DNA from: Terrihalobacillus insolitus
GTDB taxonomy: Bacteria > Bacillota > Bacilli > Bacillales > Amphibacillaceae
DNA: 56,889 nt
Direction of reading: 5' to 3'
Assembly: GCF_028416575.1 (NCBI RefSeq)
Contig: NZ_JAMQKB010000018.1
Location: 1-56,889 of the forward strand
Position 1 is the stretch's first letter. The number at the start of each line of letters is the position of its first letter. A program made the translations under genes and the position numbers. Below, in pieces: positions 36,024-45,997 of the stretch. The notes beneath the pieces are model-generated. The model searched no databases. It saw nothing but the letters and a program-made list of their open reading frames with translations, and was not told the origin of the DNA.

Positions 36024-37070
36024 ATGCATATAGATATACAGGATATGAACGTAACAGACGATATTACTTGGAAACTTTTCACCCTTTCCAATGAACATGA
36101 TATGGAAGTACATTTTTTAAATTACGGTGGGATCATAACAAAAGTGCTCGTCCCAGACAAAAATGGTAACGTAGAAAATGTAGTCCTCGGCTATAAAAAC
36201 GACCAGGATTACGTGAAAAATCCGAATTACTTTGGCGCTATTGTCGGAAGAGTTGCAGGAAGGATACAAGATTCTGCGTTTGAGCTTGATGGACAAAAAT
36301 ATGCTCTACCCGCCAATGAAGGGATGAACCATCTTCATGGCGGGACGAATGGTTTCCATCAAGTGGTTTGGAAGTCAGAGACGTTTCAGACGGCCTCCAC
36401 TGTTGGAGTGAAATTTTCCCACCAAAGTCCTGATGGAGAAAATGGATATCCTGGCAACTTAGACATCTCTGTCATCTATGAACTAAATAATCAAAATCAA
36501 CTCATCTTAACGTATCATGGAAAAGTAGACAAAGCTACCCCATTAACGATGACAAATCATTCTTACTTTAATTTAAGTGGGAATATAAAGGATACAATTC
36601 AAAACCATGATATCACGATTCATAGTAGCAAATTCGTGGAATTAGATGAACATTTAATTCCAACAGGTAACATACTGGATGTTGACGGAACTCCGTTTGA
36701 TTTTCGTAAAAGCAGGAAAATATATTCTGGCATAACCTCAAACTATTACCAAAATAAAATTGCTGGGGCAGGCTACGACCATTATTTTATTTTTGATCCT
36801 TCACAAAAGGAAAACGTTGTGGTGAAGGACAAACAAAGCGGACGTAAGCTAACAGTTGAAACAGACCAGCCAGGTATGGTTATGTACACCTCTAATAAGC
36901 TCGGGGATGATCTTGAGCTTTCAGAGGGAAAATCCCGACGTTATCTAGGTTTATGTTTGGAAACCCAAGCATCTCCCGCATCTTTACACCACGCCGGGTT
37001 TCCTTCCGTTGTGTTGGAAGCGGGGAACACCTATCAAACAAAGACGGTATTTTCGTTTGGTGTGGAGTGA
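36024..37070 (+). CDS. galM: Aldose 1-epimerase (galactose mutarotase)
   Basis: 348 aa beta-sandwich enzyme that converts beta- to alpha-galactose for GalK. GRVAGRI, NEGMNHLHGGTNGFH, TMTNHSYFNLSG (catalytic His) and GYDHYF with the late catalytic Glu in VVLEAGNTYQT are present. ATG at 36024 has GGGAG 8 nt upstream. Overlapping frames into the repeats downstream are shadows. Confidence 0.94.
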   Translation: MHIDIQDMNVTDDITWKLFTLSNEHDMEVHFLNYGGIITKVLVPDKNGNVENVVLGYKNDQDYVKNPNYFGAIVGRVAGRIQDSAFELDGQKYALPANEGMNHLHGGTNGFHQVVWKSETFQTASTVGVKFSHQSPDGENGYPGNLDISVIYELNNQNQLILTYHGKVDKATPLTMTNHSYFNLSGNIKDTIQNHDITIHSSKFVELDEHLIPTGNILDVDGTPFDFRKSRKIYSGITSNYYQNKIAGAGYDHYFIFDPSQKENVVVKDKQSGRKLTVETDQPGMVMYTSNKLGDDLELSEGKSRRYLGLCLETQASPASLHHAGFPSVVLEAGNTYQTKTVFSFGVE

Positions 37071-37072
37071 AA

Positions 37073-37107
37073 AACGTCCTTCGTCAGCTCTATGAAGGGC
37101 GTTTCGT
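37073..37107 (+). terminator. Terminator-like hairpin at the end of galM, inside repeat unit 1
   Basis: AACGTCCTTC and GAAGGGCGTT pair over 10 positions (one G-U) with an 11-nt loop and TTTCGTT after it, starting 3 nt behind the galM stop. It is probably the original gal terminator. Confidence 0.55.
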
Positions 37108-38010
37108 TGCTCTAATGCGTGGAATTGTCCTTCATCGGCTCTATGAAGGGCGTTTCTCGGCTCTTTTGCGTGGGATTTGTCCTTCATCGGCTTTATGAAG
37201 GGCGTTTCTCGGCTCTTTTGTGCGGGATTTGTCCTTCATCAGCTCTATGAACCACTTTCCCTGGCTCTTTTGCGTGGGATTTGTCCTTCATCAGCTCTAT
37301 GAAGGGCGTTTCTCGGCTCTTTTGTGCGGGATTTGTCCTTCATCAGCTCTATGAACCACTTTCCCTGGCTCTTTTGCGTGGGATTTGTCCTTCATCAGCT
37401 CTATGAAGGGCGTTTCTCGGCTCTTTTGCGCGGGATTTGTCCTTCATCGGCTTTATGAACCACTTTTCCCGGCTCTTTTGTGCGGGATTTGTCCTTCATC
37501 GGCTCTATGAACCACTTTCCCTGGCTCTTTTGCGTGGGATTTGTCCTTCACCGGCTTTATGAACCACTTTCCCTGGCTCTTTTGCGTGGGATTTGTCCTT
37601 CATCAGCTCTATGAAGGGCGTTTCTCGGCTCTTTTGCATGGGATTTGTCCTTCACCGGCTCTATGAACCACTTTTCCCGGCTCTTTTGCGTGGGATTTGT
37701 CCTTCATCGGCTCTATGAACCACTTTCCCTGGCTCTTTTGCGTGGGATTTGTCCTTCATCGGCTTTATGAACCACTTTTCTCGGCTCTTTTGCGCGGGAT
37801 TTGTCCTTCATCGGCTTTATGAACCACTTTCCCTGGCTCTTTTGTGCGGGATTTGTCCTTCATCGGCTTTATGAACCACTTTCCCTGACTCTTTTGTGCG
37901 GGATTTGTCCTTCACCGGCTCTATGAACCACTTTTCCCGGCTCTTTTGCGCGGGATTTGTCCTTCATCGGCTCTATGAACCACTTTTCTCGGCTCTTTTG
38001 TGCGGGATTT
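37076..38010. repeat. Minisatellite, 18 tandem copies of a 52-bp unit
   Basis: The unit begins GTCCTTCATCGGCTCTATGA and ends GGCTCTTTTGCGTGGGATTT. Unit starts are 37076, 37127, then every 52 bp to 37959 (one 51-bp unit plus seventeen of 52 = 935 bp). Two unit types alternate: A has ATGAAGGGCGTTTCTC (units 1, 2, 3, 5, 7, 11) and can form the hairpin CCTTCAT...ATGAAGG; B has ATGAACCACTTTCCCT and lost the 3' arm. 52 is not a multiple of 3, so no repeat protein is encoded. It contains no spacers. Confidence 0.95.
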
Positions 38011-38072
38011 GGCGTCTAGAAATGAATTGACGACGAAATTTATACACTAGTTTAGGAAACCCTAGAGTAAAA

Positions 38073-38107
38073 GGAAAAAATCTAGATGAAATTATCTAGA
38101 TTTTTCC
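38073..38107. terminator. Bidirectional terminator
   Basis: GGAAAAAATCTAGA and TCTAGATTTTTCC flank an 8-nt loop, between the minisatellite and the convergent permease gene. I see nothing else in 38108-38221. Confidence 0.65.
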
Positions 38108-38221
38108 CTTTCTTATCCTTCAACCCTGAGACTACTACTCTGCTGTCGCCTTAAAGACTTGGCAATCACCGAGGTTTTTTTAAACTCAGGTAGATTTATT
38201 AAGTTCACCAAGCACTGATCA

Positions 38222-40006
38222 TTATTTTATACCGATTGATGAATCTTTCGGTATTATCACGTTTGTTCGTTTGTGATTCGTTGCGATAATATAGATCACG
38301 GCAAACACAATTAAAGCTGTAATCAACGAACCGAGGTTGAAGATTCCTTTTTCAGAATACCATACAATAGAATACCCGATCGATCCTGTTAAGAGTGCAT
38401 AATACGTGAATGGAATTAAGGTTTTCCGAATAACCGCCCCTTCTTTTCCTACTAAACCAACTACTGCCGAGGCCGCCACTACATTGTGAACACAAATCAT
38501 GTTACCAGCAGCTCCGCCCACTGCTTGAAGCGCTACAACCCAAGTGGGATCTACGCCGATTTGAGAACCAACGTTGAATTGGAACAAAGAAAACATCATG
38601 TTGCTTACAGTATTACTACCTGCAATAAATGCACCTAATCCCCCAATAAATGTTGAGAAAAACGGCCAATACTCCCCTGCTAAAGCTGCAACCCCATTCG
38701 CTAGCTCAACTGGCATTTGTTCAAATCCTGCTGCTCCTCCACCTGAGTTTAAAAACACTTGCACCATTGGAACCGTAAATACAAGTGCCGATGAGGCTGC
38801 AATCATTGTTTTCCCAGAATGTGCCCAAGCCCGTTTGTATGCGCTTCCATTCATTCCGTGAATAAAGAATGTAATAAGAGAGACGATTACAAAAATGGTT
38901 CCAGGCAAATACAATGGTTGAAAGCTTGCAGAAATATCTGTTCCAAACATGTTCGAGATCTCTACATTCCATGATTTAATCCATTCAAGGAACGGAAGCG
39001 ATTTTAATCTTGTTAACACTAACAATAAACCAATTAAGATATACGGTGTCCATGCACGAACCATGCTCATGCTTCCACTCTTATGTGCGATGTCTTTTAT
39101 TTCTATTGTTCCTGTCCATTCTGGGTCCCATTTTGATTTATCCTCAAAATCCCATTCTTCCTCTTTTGGAGGCATAAGAAAACCTTTTTTCGCTGCTGGT
39201 ACAACAATTGCTAGACCTATTAATCCCCCTACCATGGATGGGAATTCAGGCCCAAGTACATTTGCAACAATTACATATGGAATCGTCATGGAAAAGGCTG
39301 CAAACAATGCAAATTTCCAAACCTTAATCCCTTCTGAAAATGATTTGTTTTTGCCAAAAAATCTCGTCATTAATGCAACGACAAAAAGCGGAATGAGTGT
39401 ACCTGCAATCATATGAAGAATTGCAACTTTTCCACCAATCATAGTTACCATTGCAAGAAGATCATTCGTTATACTTGAACCTGATGATAATCCACTTTGT
39501 ACACCTACTAAAATTGGTGTTCCAACAGCACCAAAGGAAACGGGTGTACTTTGAATAACCATGCCAGCAATAACTGCAGCCATCGCTGGGAATCCTAACC
39601 CAACTAGTAATGGTACGGCTACTGCTGCCGGTGTACCAAATCCTGCCGACCCTTCAATAAAGGATCCGAACAACCATGCAATGATAATGACTTGAATACG
39701 GCGATCTGCTGAAACGTCTGTGAAACCTTGCCGAATGGTTTTGATTCCACCGCTTTCTTGCAATGTGTTTAAAAGTAAAATTGCGCCAAAAATAATGTAC
39801 AAGAGCGTTCCAGCTACAACTAAACCATTGATAGATGCAGCAGCCACATTTGCCCCAGGTATCCTCCAAATGAACAAGGCAAGTACAACGGTCGCTAAGT
39901 AAGCAACTGGCATTGCTTTACTTGCTGGCCATCTCATTCCAACTAATAGAACACCGACTACGATAATCGGAACAAGAGACAATAATGCTAACATTCCAGT
40001 ACTCAT
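38222..40006 (-). CDS. glcA: LctP-family permease, probably glycolate/lactate
   Basis: 594 aa with about 13-14 membrane helices and the LctP family segments [26 protein letters not shown] and [24 protein letters not shown] C-terminus. Family members import L-lactate, D-lactate or glycolate with protons. Since glcD, glcF, glcE and malate synthase G follow in the cluster, glycolate is the likely substrate, but lactate cannot be ruled out. A separate promoter is likely, as an inverted repeat lies upstream. Confidence 0.85.
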   Translation of the reverse strand: MSTGMLALLSLVPIIVVGVLLVGMRWPASKAMPVAYLATVVLALFIWRIPGANVAAASINGLVVAGTLLYIIFGAILLLNTLQESGGIKTIRQGFTDVSADRRIQVIIIAWLFGSFIEGSAGFGTPAAVAVPLLVGLGFPAMAAVIAGMVIQSTPVSFGAVGTPILVGVQSGLSSGSSITNDLLAMVTMIGGKVAILHMIAGTLIPLFVVALMTRFFGKNKSFSEGIKVWKFALFAAFSMTIPYVIVANVLGPEFPSMVGGLIGLAIVVPAAKKGFLMPPKEEEWDFEDKSKWDPEWTGTIEIKDIAHKSGSMSMVRAWTPYILIGLLLVLTRLKSLPFLEWIKSWNVEISNMFGTDISASFQPLYLPGTIFVIVSLITFFIHGMNGSAYKRAWAHSGKTMIAASSALVFTVPMVQVFLNSGGGAAGFEQMPVELANGVAALAGEYWPFFSTFIGGLGAFIAGSNTVSNMMFSLFQFNVGSQIGVDPTWVVALQAVGGAAGNMICVHNVVAASAVVGLVGKEGAVIRKTLIPFTYYALLTGSIGYSIVWYSEKGIFNLGSLITALIVFAVIYIIATNHKRTNVIIPKDSSIGIK

Positions 40007-40096
40007 TACTTTTTCCCCTCTCTGTAATGTAATAATAACAAGCCTTTACGAAATTAATAATTCAACACTATTGTTAATTTTCAGTATTTTTTTGAC

Positions 40097-40127
40097 GTTC
40101 CATACCGTTCTATAAACAATATGGAAC
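40097..40127. promoter_or_regulatory. Inverted repeat upstream of the permease gene
   Basis: GTTCCATA and TATGGAAC are separated by 15 bp, between the IclR gene and the permease start on the minus strand. It is a candidate regulator site, perhaps for the adjacent IclR-family protein. It differs from the GAAAC...GTTTC boxes upstream of glcB and glcE. Confidence 0.4.
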
Positions 40128-40133
40128 TGATTT

Positions 40134-40910
40134 TTAATTTATTCCACTTACATTTCCAAGCCTTATAGATATGTTTTTACCCGTTTCTATCATACGAGCC
40201 TTCAGTTGTTCGATTCGATTATCTGTCATCCGAATAGTTGGTCCAGAAACACTAACAGCTGCGGTAACTTTTCCTAAATGATTAAAAATAGGTGCTGCAA
40301 TACAGATGATTCCAAATTCATTTTCCTCTAGATCAAGGGCATACCCCCTTTTTTTCACTTCTATGAGCTCTCGAAGGAAAGCCTCCTTGTCGGTAATCGT
40401 TTTGTCTGTGTGGGCAGGCATTCCACTTCGTTCCATAATATCCAATACAACACTTGTTGGTAGATGAGCTAGGATTGCTTTTCCAACTGACGTACAATGC
40501 ACAGGGGCTCTTTTTCCTACTTTGGAGTGCATACGTAACGTTTCGTTTCCTTCTAGTTTTTCAATATAAACAACTTCATCCTGATCAAATACAACAAGAT
40601 GAATTACCTCATTTGTTTCTTCTTCCAACTCCAGTAAGTAAGGCCTTGCCTCCGATCTTAGATCAATTGAATCTAGTAAATTTGTGCTAACCTCCAAAAA
40701 TTTGTACCCGAGCTTATACCTACCCTTTTCTTCTTCTTGTTCGATATATCCATATTGTGCAAGTGTCGATAGGATTCGATAGACAGAACTTTTATTAATG
40801 TCTATTTGATTTGCTATCTCTGTAACACCTAATCCGTCTTTTTTTGAACTTATTAATTGAATAATATCCAATGCCCGGCTAACAGACTTCACCATATTCT
40901 CTCTTTCCAC
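40134..40910 (-). CDS. IclR-family transcriptional regulator
   Basis: 258 aa. N-terminal winged helix (ALDIIQLISSKKDGLGVTEIANQIDINKSSVYRILSTLAQYGYIEQ) and C-terminal IclR effector domain (HCTSVGKAILAHLP, AAPIFNHLGKVTAAVSVSGP). GTG at 40910 has AGGTGG 6 nt upstream; ATG at 40895 is an alternative. Its place within the glycolate cluster suggests that it controls these genes with glyoxylate or glycolate as effector; inferred. Confidence 0.9.
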   Translation of the reverse strand: MERENMVKSVSRALDIIQLISSKKDGLGVTEIANQIDINKSSVYRILSTLAQYGYIEQEEEKGRYKLGYKFLEVSTNLLDSIDLRSEARPYLLELEEETNEVIHLVVFDQDEVVYIEKLEGNETLRMHSKVGKRAPVHCTSVGKAILAHLPTSVVLDIMERSGMPAHTDKTITDKEAFLRELIEVKKRGYALDLEENEFGIICIAAPIFNHLGKVTAAVSVSGPTIRMTDNRIEQLKARMIETGKNISIRLGNVSGIN

Positions 40911-40955
40911 AATTGACCACCTCTAGTGCTAATCTTTACATGGTTTTAGGGTTTC

Positions 40956-41025
40956 ATTTCCAATCAGGTGGAGTCGAGACTTCATCTGATTCCCCAATGT
41001 TTCAGCTAGTTGAAACGAGTTCGCT
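40956..41025 (+). repeat. 70-bp double-hairpin repeat, copy 2
   Basis: Same 70-bp layout as 6531-6600, in the opposite orientation: AATCAGGTGGAGTCGAGACT hairpin, then GTTTCAGC-TA-GTTGAAAC and GAGTTCGCT. It lies between the FAH-family gene and the IclR gene. Confidence 0.75.
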
Positions 41026-41055
41026 TATATTTATTGTTGCCGGGTATTTGGGCAA

Positions 41056-41835
41056 TTAATAATTGTTTGCTGTTTTTCTAGAAGCTACAAACGTATTTCT
41101 TAATGTTCCAATCTGTTTAATTTCACATTCAATTACGTCCCCCTCTCCTACAAACTCAGCACCAACAGGACTTCCTGTTAAAATGACATCTCCAGGTTTA
41201 AGCGTCGTAACGGTAGTAAGATAGGAAATCATTTTTCTAATTGGAATAATCATTAATCCAGTTGAACTGTTTTGTTTTTCATTCCCGTTAAGGTTAGCTT
41301 TGACATAAACGCTAGACGGATCGAGGTCTGTTTCCACCACGGGACCTAATGGTGTGAATGTGTCAAACGATTTACCGATTGTCCAATGACCATCTTCATG
41401 AAAAAATTGCGGTGCTGTTACGTCGTTTCCAATCGTATAACCAAATACATAGTCTAACACCTCTGATTCAGGCACATTTTTTGCTTCTTTCCCAATAACA
41501 ACGGCTAATTCTGATTCAAATTTCACTTGATCAACACGATCAGGGATAACAATTTTATCTTCTGGCCCAATTACGGATGATGTAGATTTGAAGAAAAATA
41601 CTGGAATGTCTGGCAGCTCATTCGGAATATCTTCCACTTTAGCAACGTAGTTTGCCCCGATTCCAATCACCTGATTCGGTTCTATCGGTGCGAGTAACTT
41701 TATTTCATTCTCAGCAAATGATGCACCTGTATACTCCCAATCACCAAAAATATCACCTGTGATTTCCTTTACCTTATGATCATCTAAAACACCTGTCGTA
41801 ACTTTGTCGTTTACAGTAAATCTAGCAATTTTCAT
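41056..41835 (-). CDS. Fumarylacetoacetate hydrolase (FAH) family protein
   Basis: 259 aa from the ATG that has AAGGGG 8 nt upstream. C-terminal FAH fold with VIGIGANYVAKVED, metal-site region FESELAVVIGKEAKNVPESE and TGSPVGAEFVGEGDVIECEI. Members hydrolyse or decarboxylate beta-keto acid like substrates (acylpyruvates, oxaloacetate, hydroxyheptadienedioate). In a glycolate/malate cluster an oxaloacetate- or acylpyruvate-type role is possible but unproven. Confidence 0.85.
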   Translation of the reverse strand: MKIARFTVNDKVTTGVLDDHKVKEITGDIFGDWEYTGASFAENEIKLLAPIEPNQVIGIGANYVAKVEDIPNELPDIPVFFFKSTSSVIGPEDKIVIPDRVDQVKFESELAVVIGKEAKNVPESEVLDYVFGYTIGNDVTAPQFFHEDGHWTIGKSFDTFTPLGPVVETDLDPSSVYVKANLNGNEKQNSSTGLMIIPIRKMISYLTTVTTLKPGDVILTGSPVGAEFVGEGDVIECEIKQIGTLRNTFVASRKTANNY

Positions 41836-41967
41836 TATCATAACCCCTTCTGTGTGATATTTCCTTCTAGTGTGCGTTCAAATTTGAAAGAATACTCCAG
41901 TACAATGAACCATAGAACATTCTAAATCTGGTAAAATGCCCTATGGCTTTATTGCCTTCTAGTGCGT

Positions 41968-42170
41968 GTTCAAAAAGTCGGCAAATTAGAAGCAAGCAGG
42001 TCGAGGCGGCGTAGTTTTGAGTAGCGCAGCGTATGCTTTTAATACGTGAGCAAAAGGAATGCTTCCCCGAATAAACTCCGCACGCAGGAAAAGCGAGTTT
42101 CTTTTCCAAGGAACGGAAAAACAAGCCAACGAAGAGATGCGCAGCTTATCATTTGGTGACTTTTTGAACA
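41968..42170. repeat. MITE-like repeat, long copy D
   Basis: 203 bp between TGTTCAAAAAGTC and GACTTTTTGAACA. Compared with copy B it carries an additional internal segment of about 60 bp with CTTCCCCGAATAAACTCCGC and more. It occupies the gap between malate synthase G and the FAH gene. Another fragment, TCTAGTGTGCGTTCAAAT, lies at 41869. Confidence 0.85.
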
Positions 42171-42177
42171 TCCTCTT

Positions 42178-44358
42178 CTATTGTTTTACTGGGTACTTTG
42201 CTTTAGCTTCCAGTCTTTTGCGATGCAAGATCGGTTCTGTGTATCCATTTGGCTGGTCATAGCCTTTGAATATTAGTTCACTTGCAGCTTGAAATCCGAC
42301 AGAACTGTCAAAGTCAGGAGACATTGCTCTGTATGCTGGATCACCAGCATTTTGTTGATCCACCACTTTGGCCATTCGTTTTAACGTTTCTACCACCTGT
42401 TCTTTCGTACAAACTCCATGATGAAGCCAGTTAGCCAAAAGTTGACTGCCGATCCTAAGAGTAGCACGGTCTTCCATCAATGCCACATCATTGATATCTG
42501 GTACTTTGGAACAGCCAATGCCTTGTTCTACCCAGCGTACGACATAACCAAGTATACTTTGGGCATTATTATCAAGCTCTTGCTGAATGTCTTCAGGGCT
42601 CCACTGCGGATTTTTTGCAATTGGAAATTCCAATATATCATCACGAAAATTTTTCGATTCATTGGCCATTTCGTTTTGCACTTTTGTCACATCTGTTTGG
42701 TGATAATGAAGCGCATGCAAGGTAGCTGAAGTAGGAGAAGGTACCCATGCGGTATTCGCACCTGTTTTTAGTTGTGCCCCCTTTTGTTTTAACATGTCTT
42801 CCATCTGATCAGGCATTGCCCACATTCCTTTACCAATTTGTGCTTTACCTTGAAAACCACTTGTTAAACCAATACTTACATTCGATTGTTCATAGCCCTG
42901 TAACCATTTGGATGATTTCATGTCACCCTTACGAATCATTGGTCCTGCTTCCATGGAAGTATGGATTTCATCGCCAGTTCGGTCCAAAAACCCTGTATTA
43001 ATGAATGCAACCCTATCCTTCACCTGATTGATACAAGCTTTCAAATTCAATGTAGTACGACGTTCCTCATCCATCACACCTATTTTAAGTGTATTCCGTT
43101 CTAGTCCGAGCATGTCTTCCGTACGGTCAAATAGCTCATTGGCAAAAGCCACTTCTTCTGACCCATGCATTTTTGGTTTCACTATATATACCGAATTCTT
43201 TGATGTATTTTGATATTTTCCATTACCTAATAGTGTATGTTTCGCTATTAAACTTGTAATAACAGTATCTAGAATCCCTTCTTGAATTTCTTGGCCATTC
43301 TGATCTAGTATCGTATTATTCGTCATTAAGTGGCCTACATTTCGGACAAACATAAGCGAGCGCCCTCTTAAAGTGACCGCTTTTCCAGCTGGGGATGTGT
43401 ATTTACGATCTGGATGAAGGGTTCTCGTAATTTGCTTTCCACCCTTCTCGAATGTAGAAGTCAAATCTCCTTTCATTAGACCTAACCAATTACGATAAAC
43501 CTCTACCTTATCCTCAGCATCTACGGCAGTTACAGAATCCTCACAATCCATGATCGTTGTAATTGCAGACTCCATAACAATATCTTTAACACCTGCTTGA
43601 TCCGTCTTGCCAATAGCATGATTTCGATCAATTTGAATTTCAAAATGCAGTCCGTTATTCTTAAGTAAGATTGTGGATGGATTATCAGGATCTCCTTGGT
43701 AACCAGAAAATTTAGTACCATCCTGAAGGGTTGTTGTCCCCCCATTGCGTAATGAAACGACCAATGCACCACCGACGACAGTATATTTCGTTACGTCTTT
43801 ATGTGAATGCACTTCTAGTGGTACCGATTGATCAAGAAAATCTTTTGCATAAGAAATAACTTTCTCCCCACGAACCGGATTATATGCCCCCTTAAGTTCA
43901 GCTCCGCCTTCTTCACTAATCGCATCCGTACCATATAAAGCGTCATACAAACTTCCCCAACGGGCATTAGCAGCATTAATCGCATAACGCGCATTATTTA
44001 CCGGAACTACTAATTGTGGCCCAGCTTGTATAGCAATTTCATCATCTATATCTTTTGTAGTAATTTGAAAATCTTCTACCTCAGGTTCTAAGTAGCCAAT
44101 CTCATGCAAAAATGATGTATACTTTTCAAAATCAAAACGATCATTATTTTCCTTATGCCATGCATTGATTTTATTTTGGATCTCATCTCGATGCTCTAAT
44201 AATGCTTTATTTTTTGGAGTAAAGTCCTGTATCAATGTTTCGAGATCCGACCAGAACTGTTCCTTATTCAACCCCGTCTCTGGTAATGCTTCAGCGTTAA
44301 TAAATTCATAAAAAACGGAATCCACTTGGAGTTTTCCTACATTTAAATAGTTACTCAA
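42178..44358 (-). CDS. glcB: Malate synthase G
   Basis: About 726 aa, matching the usual 720-730 of MSG; the open frame runs to 44439, but the TTG in front of [19 protein letters not shown] has GGGAGG 10 nt upstream and begins at the normal family N-terminus. Condenses glyoxylate with acetyl-CoA to malate. Core motifs: [67 protein letters not shown], and the catalytic Asp region in [18 protein letters not shown]. Completes the glycolate route. Confidence 0.93.
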   Translation of the reverse strand: MSNYLNVGKLQVDSVFYEFINAEALPETGLNKEQFWSDLETLIQDFTPKNKALLEHRDEIQNKINAWHKENNDRFDFEKYTSFLHEIGYLEPEVEDFQITTKDIDDEIAIQAGPQLVVPVNNARYAINAANARWGSLYDALYGTDAISEEGGAELKGAYNPVRGEKVISYAKDFLDQSVPLEVHSHKDVTKYTVVGGALVVSLRNGGTTTLQDGTKFSGYQGDPDNPSTILLKNNGLHFEIQIDRNHAIGKTDQAGVKDIVMESAITTIMDCEDSVTAVDAEDKVEVYRNWLGLMKGDLTSTFEKGGKQITRTLHPDRKYTSPAGKAVTLRGRSLMFVRNVGHLMTNNTILDQNGQEIQEGILDTVITSLIAKHTLLGNGKYQNTSKNSVYIVKPKMHGSEEVAFANELFDRTEDMLGLERNTLKIGVMDEERRTTLNLKACINQVKDRVAFINTGFLDRTGDEIHTSMEAGPMIRKGDMKSSKWLQGYEQSNVSIGLTSGFQGKAQIGKGMWAMPDQMEDMLKQKGAQLKTGANTAWVPSPTSATLHALHYHQTDVTKVQNEMANESKNFRDDILEFPIAKNPQWSPEDIQQELDNNAQSILGYVVRWVEQGIGCSKVPDINDVALMEDRATLRIGSQLLANWLHHGVCTKEQVVETLKRMAKVVDQQNAGDPAYRAMSPDFDSSVGFQAASELIFKGYDQPNGYTEPILHRKRLEAKAKYPVKQ

Positions 44359-44432
44359 AATTAAATTTCCTCCCTCATATAATATAAATTCTTTAAAATA
44401 ATTCAAAAATTTAAGCTTATGTTTTTCATTAA

Positions 44433-44445
44433 GAAACATTGTTTC
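44433..44445. promoter_or_regulatory. Candidate IclR-type operator upstream of glcB
   Basis: A perfect palindrome GAAAC-ATT-GTTTC, the core of IclR/KdgR-type boxes, lies 75 bp upstream of the glcB start. A near-identical site (CAAAC-ATC-GTTTC) lies at 48710-48722 upstream of glcE. Confidence 0.5.
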
Positions 44446-44539
44446 GTTTTACTTTCAAAAATAGGATACTGCGGTGTTCCTTCTATTTCAATAGGTTTTT
44501 TTAATCGCTTTTTCACCATATAAACAATACGTTTTGCTG

Positions 44540-45997
44540 TTATACAGAAGCAGCTTCCTTCGTTTCTATCTTTACTTCAACACAACGACCAGGAGTTGGA
44601 AATAATTTTCCTGCATTTAAAAGACTTTTCTGATTGAACACTTCACGAACGTCTGTCTGAGCCATGATTTCGTCGTCACTAAACACGAACCGCATTTCTT
44701 CCTTTTTTTCAATTCCAACTCCATGTTCACCTGTGATCGAGCCACCAACATCAGCACATACTTGTAAGCATTCGGTTCCAGCCTTTAGGGCACTTTCTGT
44801 TTCACCTGGGTTTCTGGCATCAAAAAGAACAAGTGGATGAAGATTACCATCGCCAGCATGAAAAATATTAGCGATACGCAAACCATATTTATCACTGATT
44901 TGGTTTATTCTATTTAACACTTCTGGTAACTTACTACGTGGAATCACACCGTCTTGCACTAAATAATCTGGGGAAATTGTGCCCATCGCACCAAAACCCG
45001 TTTTGCGATTTGCCCACCATCTTCCTCTTTCTTCTTCATCTTGTGCTACTTTTACTTCGCGAACATTTCTGTTGTTACATACTTCCATTATTTGTTCTAT
45101 TTGCTCGCCAATTCCTGCAGAGATGCCATCAACTTCAATAAGCAATAACGCTTCAATGTCCCTAGGGTGCCCTACTGGAAACGAAGCAGATTCTACGGCC
45201 TCTATCGCTGTTTTATCCATCATTTCAAGTGCAGCTGGAACAATCCCCTTTGAAATAATATCCGATACAGCTTGACTTCCATCTGTAACCTCATCGAAAT
45301 AGGCCAACACCGTCTGTTTTGCTTCTGGTGTTTTCAAAATTCGTACGGTTATTTTCGTAACAATACCTAAAGTCCCTTCAGATCCTGTTAAAATTCCCAA
45401 CAAATCATATCCAGGACGATCTGGAACACCATCTTTACCAATTTCAATAATTTCTCCATTTGGCAACACAACCTCTAGTCCTAAAATATGGTTTGTTGTT
45501 ACACCATATTTCAGACAGTGTGCTCCACCTGCATTTTCAGCAACATTTCCACCAATCGTACAACAGGATTGACTCGAAGGATCTGGTGCATAATAATACC
45601 CTTTATCAGATATTGAGTTTGTCAGCTTTAGATTAATAAAACCAGGTTCTACAACAGCGTATCTATTCTCTAAGTCTACCTGCAAAAGACGCTTCATCCG
45701 TACTAAACTAATGATGACTTCCCCATTTAACGGAACAGCACCACCACTTAAGCCTGTTCCAGCACCGCGGGCAAGAAAGGGTAACTCGTTATCATCACAA
45801 TATTTCACAAGTTTCGCTACCTGCTCTGTATCTTTTGGGAAAACAACCGCTTTCGGCAAATGGCGATGAAGTGTGAAGCCATCACAATCATAGGAAATTA
45901 AATCTTCTTCATGATAAAGAATGGAACGTGGGCTTTCAACAATTCGAGCCAGATTTTTAATGTGTTTATCCTTTGTTTTAACTTTTTTTACTGCCAT
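44540..45997 (-). CDS. glcD: Glycolate oxidase subunit GlcD (FAD-linked)
   Basis: 485 aa. FAD_binding_4 domain (FLARGAGTGLSGGAVPLNGEVIISL, PDPSSQSCCTIGGNVAENAGGAHCLKYG, GSEGTLGIVTKITVRIL) and FAD-oxidase C-terminal domain with the His motif NIFHAGDGNLHPL and GSITGEHGVG. Oxidises glycolate to glyoxylate with GlcE and GlcF. The ATG shares one base with the glcF stop (TAATG), showing coupling. Confidence 0.93.
   Translation of the reverse strand: MAVKKVKTKDKHIKNLARIVESPRSILYHEEDLISYDCDGFTLHRHLPKAVVFPKDTEQVAKLVKYCDDNELPFLARGAGTGLSGGAVPLNGEVIISLVRMKRLLQVDLENRYAVVEPGFINLKLTNSISDKGYYYAPDPSSQSCCTIGGNVAENAGGAHCLKYGVTTNHILGLEVVLPNGEIIEIGKDGVPDRPGYDLLGILTGSEGTLGIVTKITVRILKTPEAKQTVLAYFDEVTDGSQAVSDIISKGIVPAALEMMDKTAIEAVESASFPVGHPRDIEALLLIEVDGISAGIGEQIEQIMEVCNNRNVREVKVAQDEEERGRWWANRKTGFGAMGTISPDYLVQDGVIPRSKLPEVLNRINQISDKYGLRIANIFHAGDGNLHPLVLFDARNPGETESALKAGTECLQVCADVGGSITGEHGVGIEKKEEMRFVFSDDEIMAQTDVREVFNQKSLLNAGKLFPTPGRCVEVKIETKEAASV

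Noticed and set aside
37076..38010. CRISPR array
   Set aside because: Units are directly adjacent with no unique spacers and carry two related unit types; there are no cas genes nearby. It is a minisatellite.
37076..38010. Repeat protein coding region downstream of galM
   Set aside because: The 52-bp period shifts frame in every unit and no long frame spans the repeats; the 81-aa and 67-aa frames there are chance.
44359..44439. 27-residue N-terminal extension of malate synthase G
   Set aside because: The family N-terminus begins at SNYLNVGKL behind a GGGAGG site, and the palindromic operator candidate lies in front of the extension.
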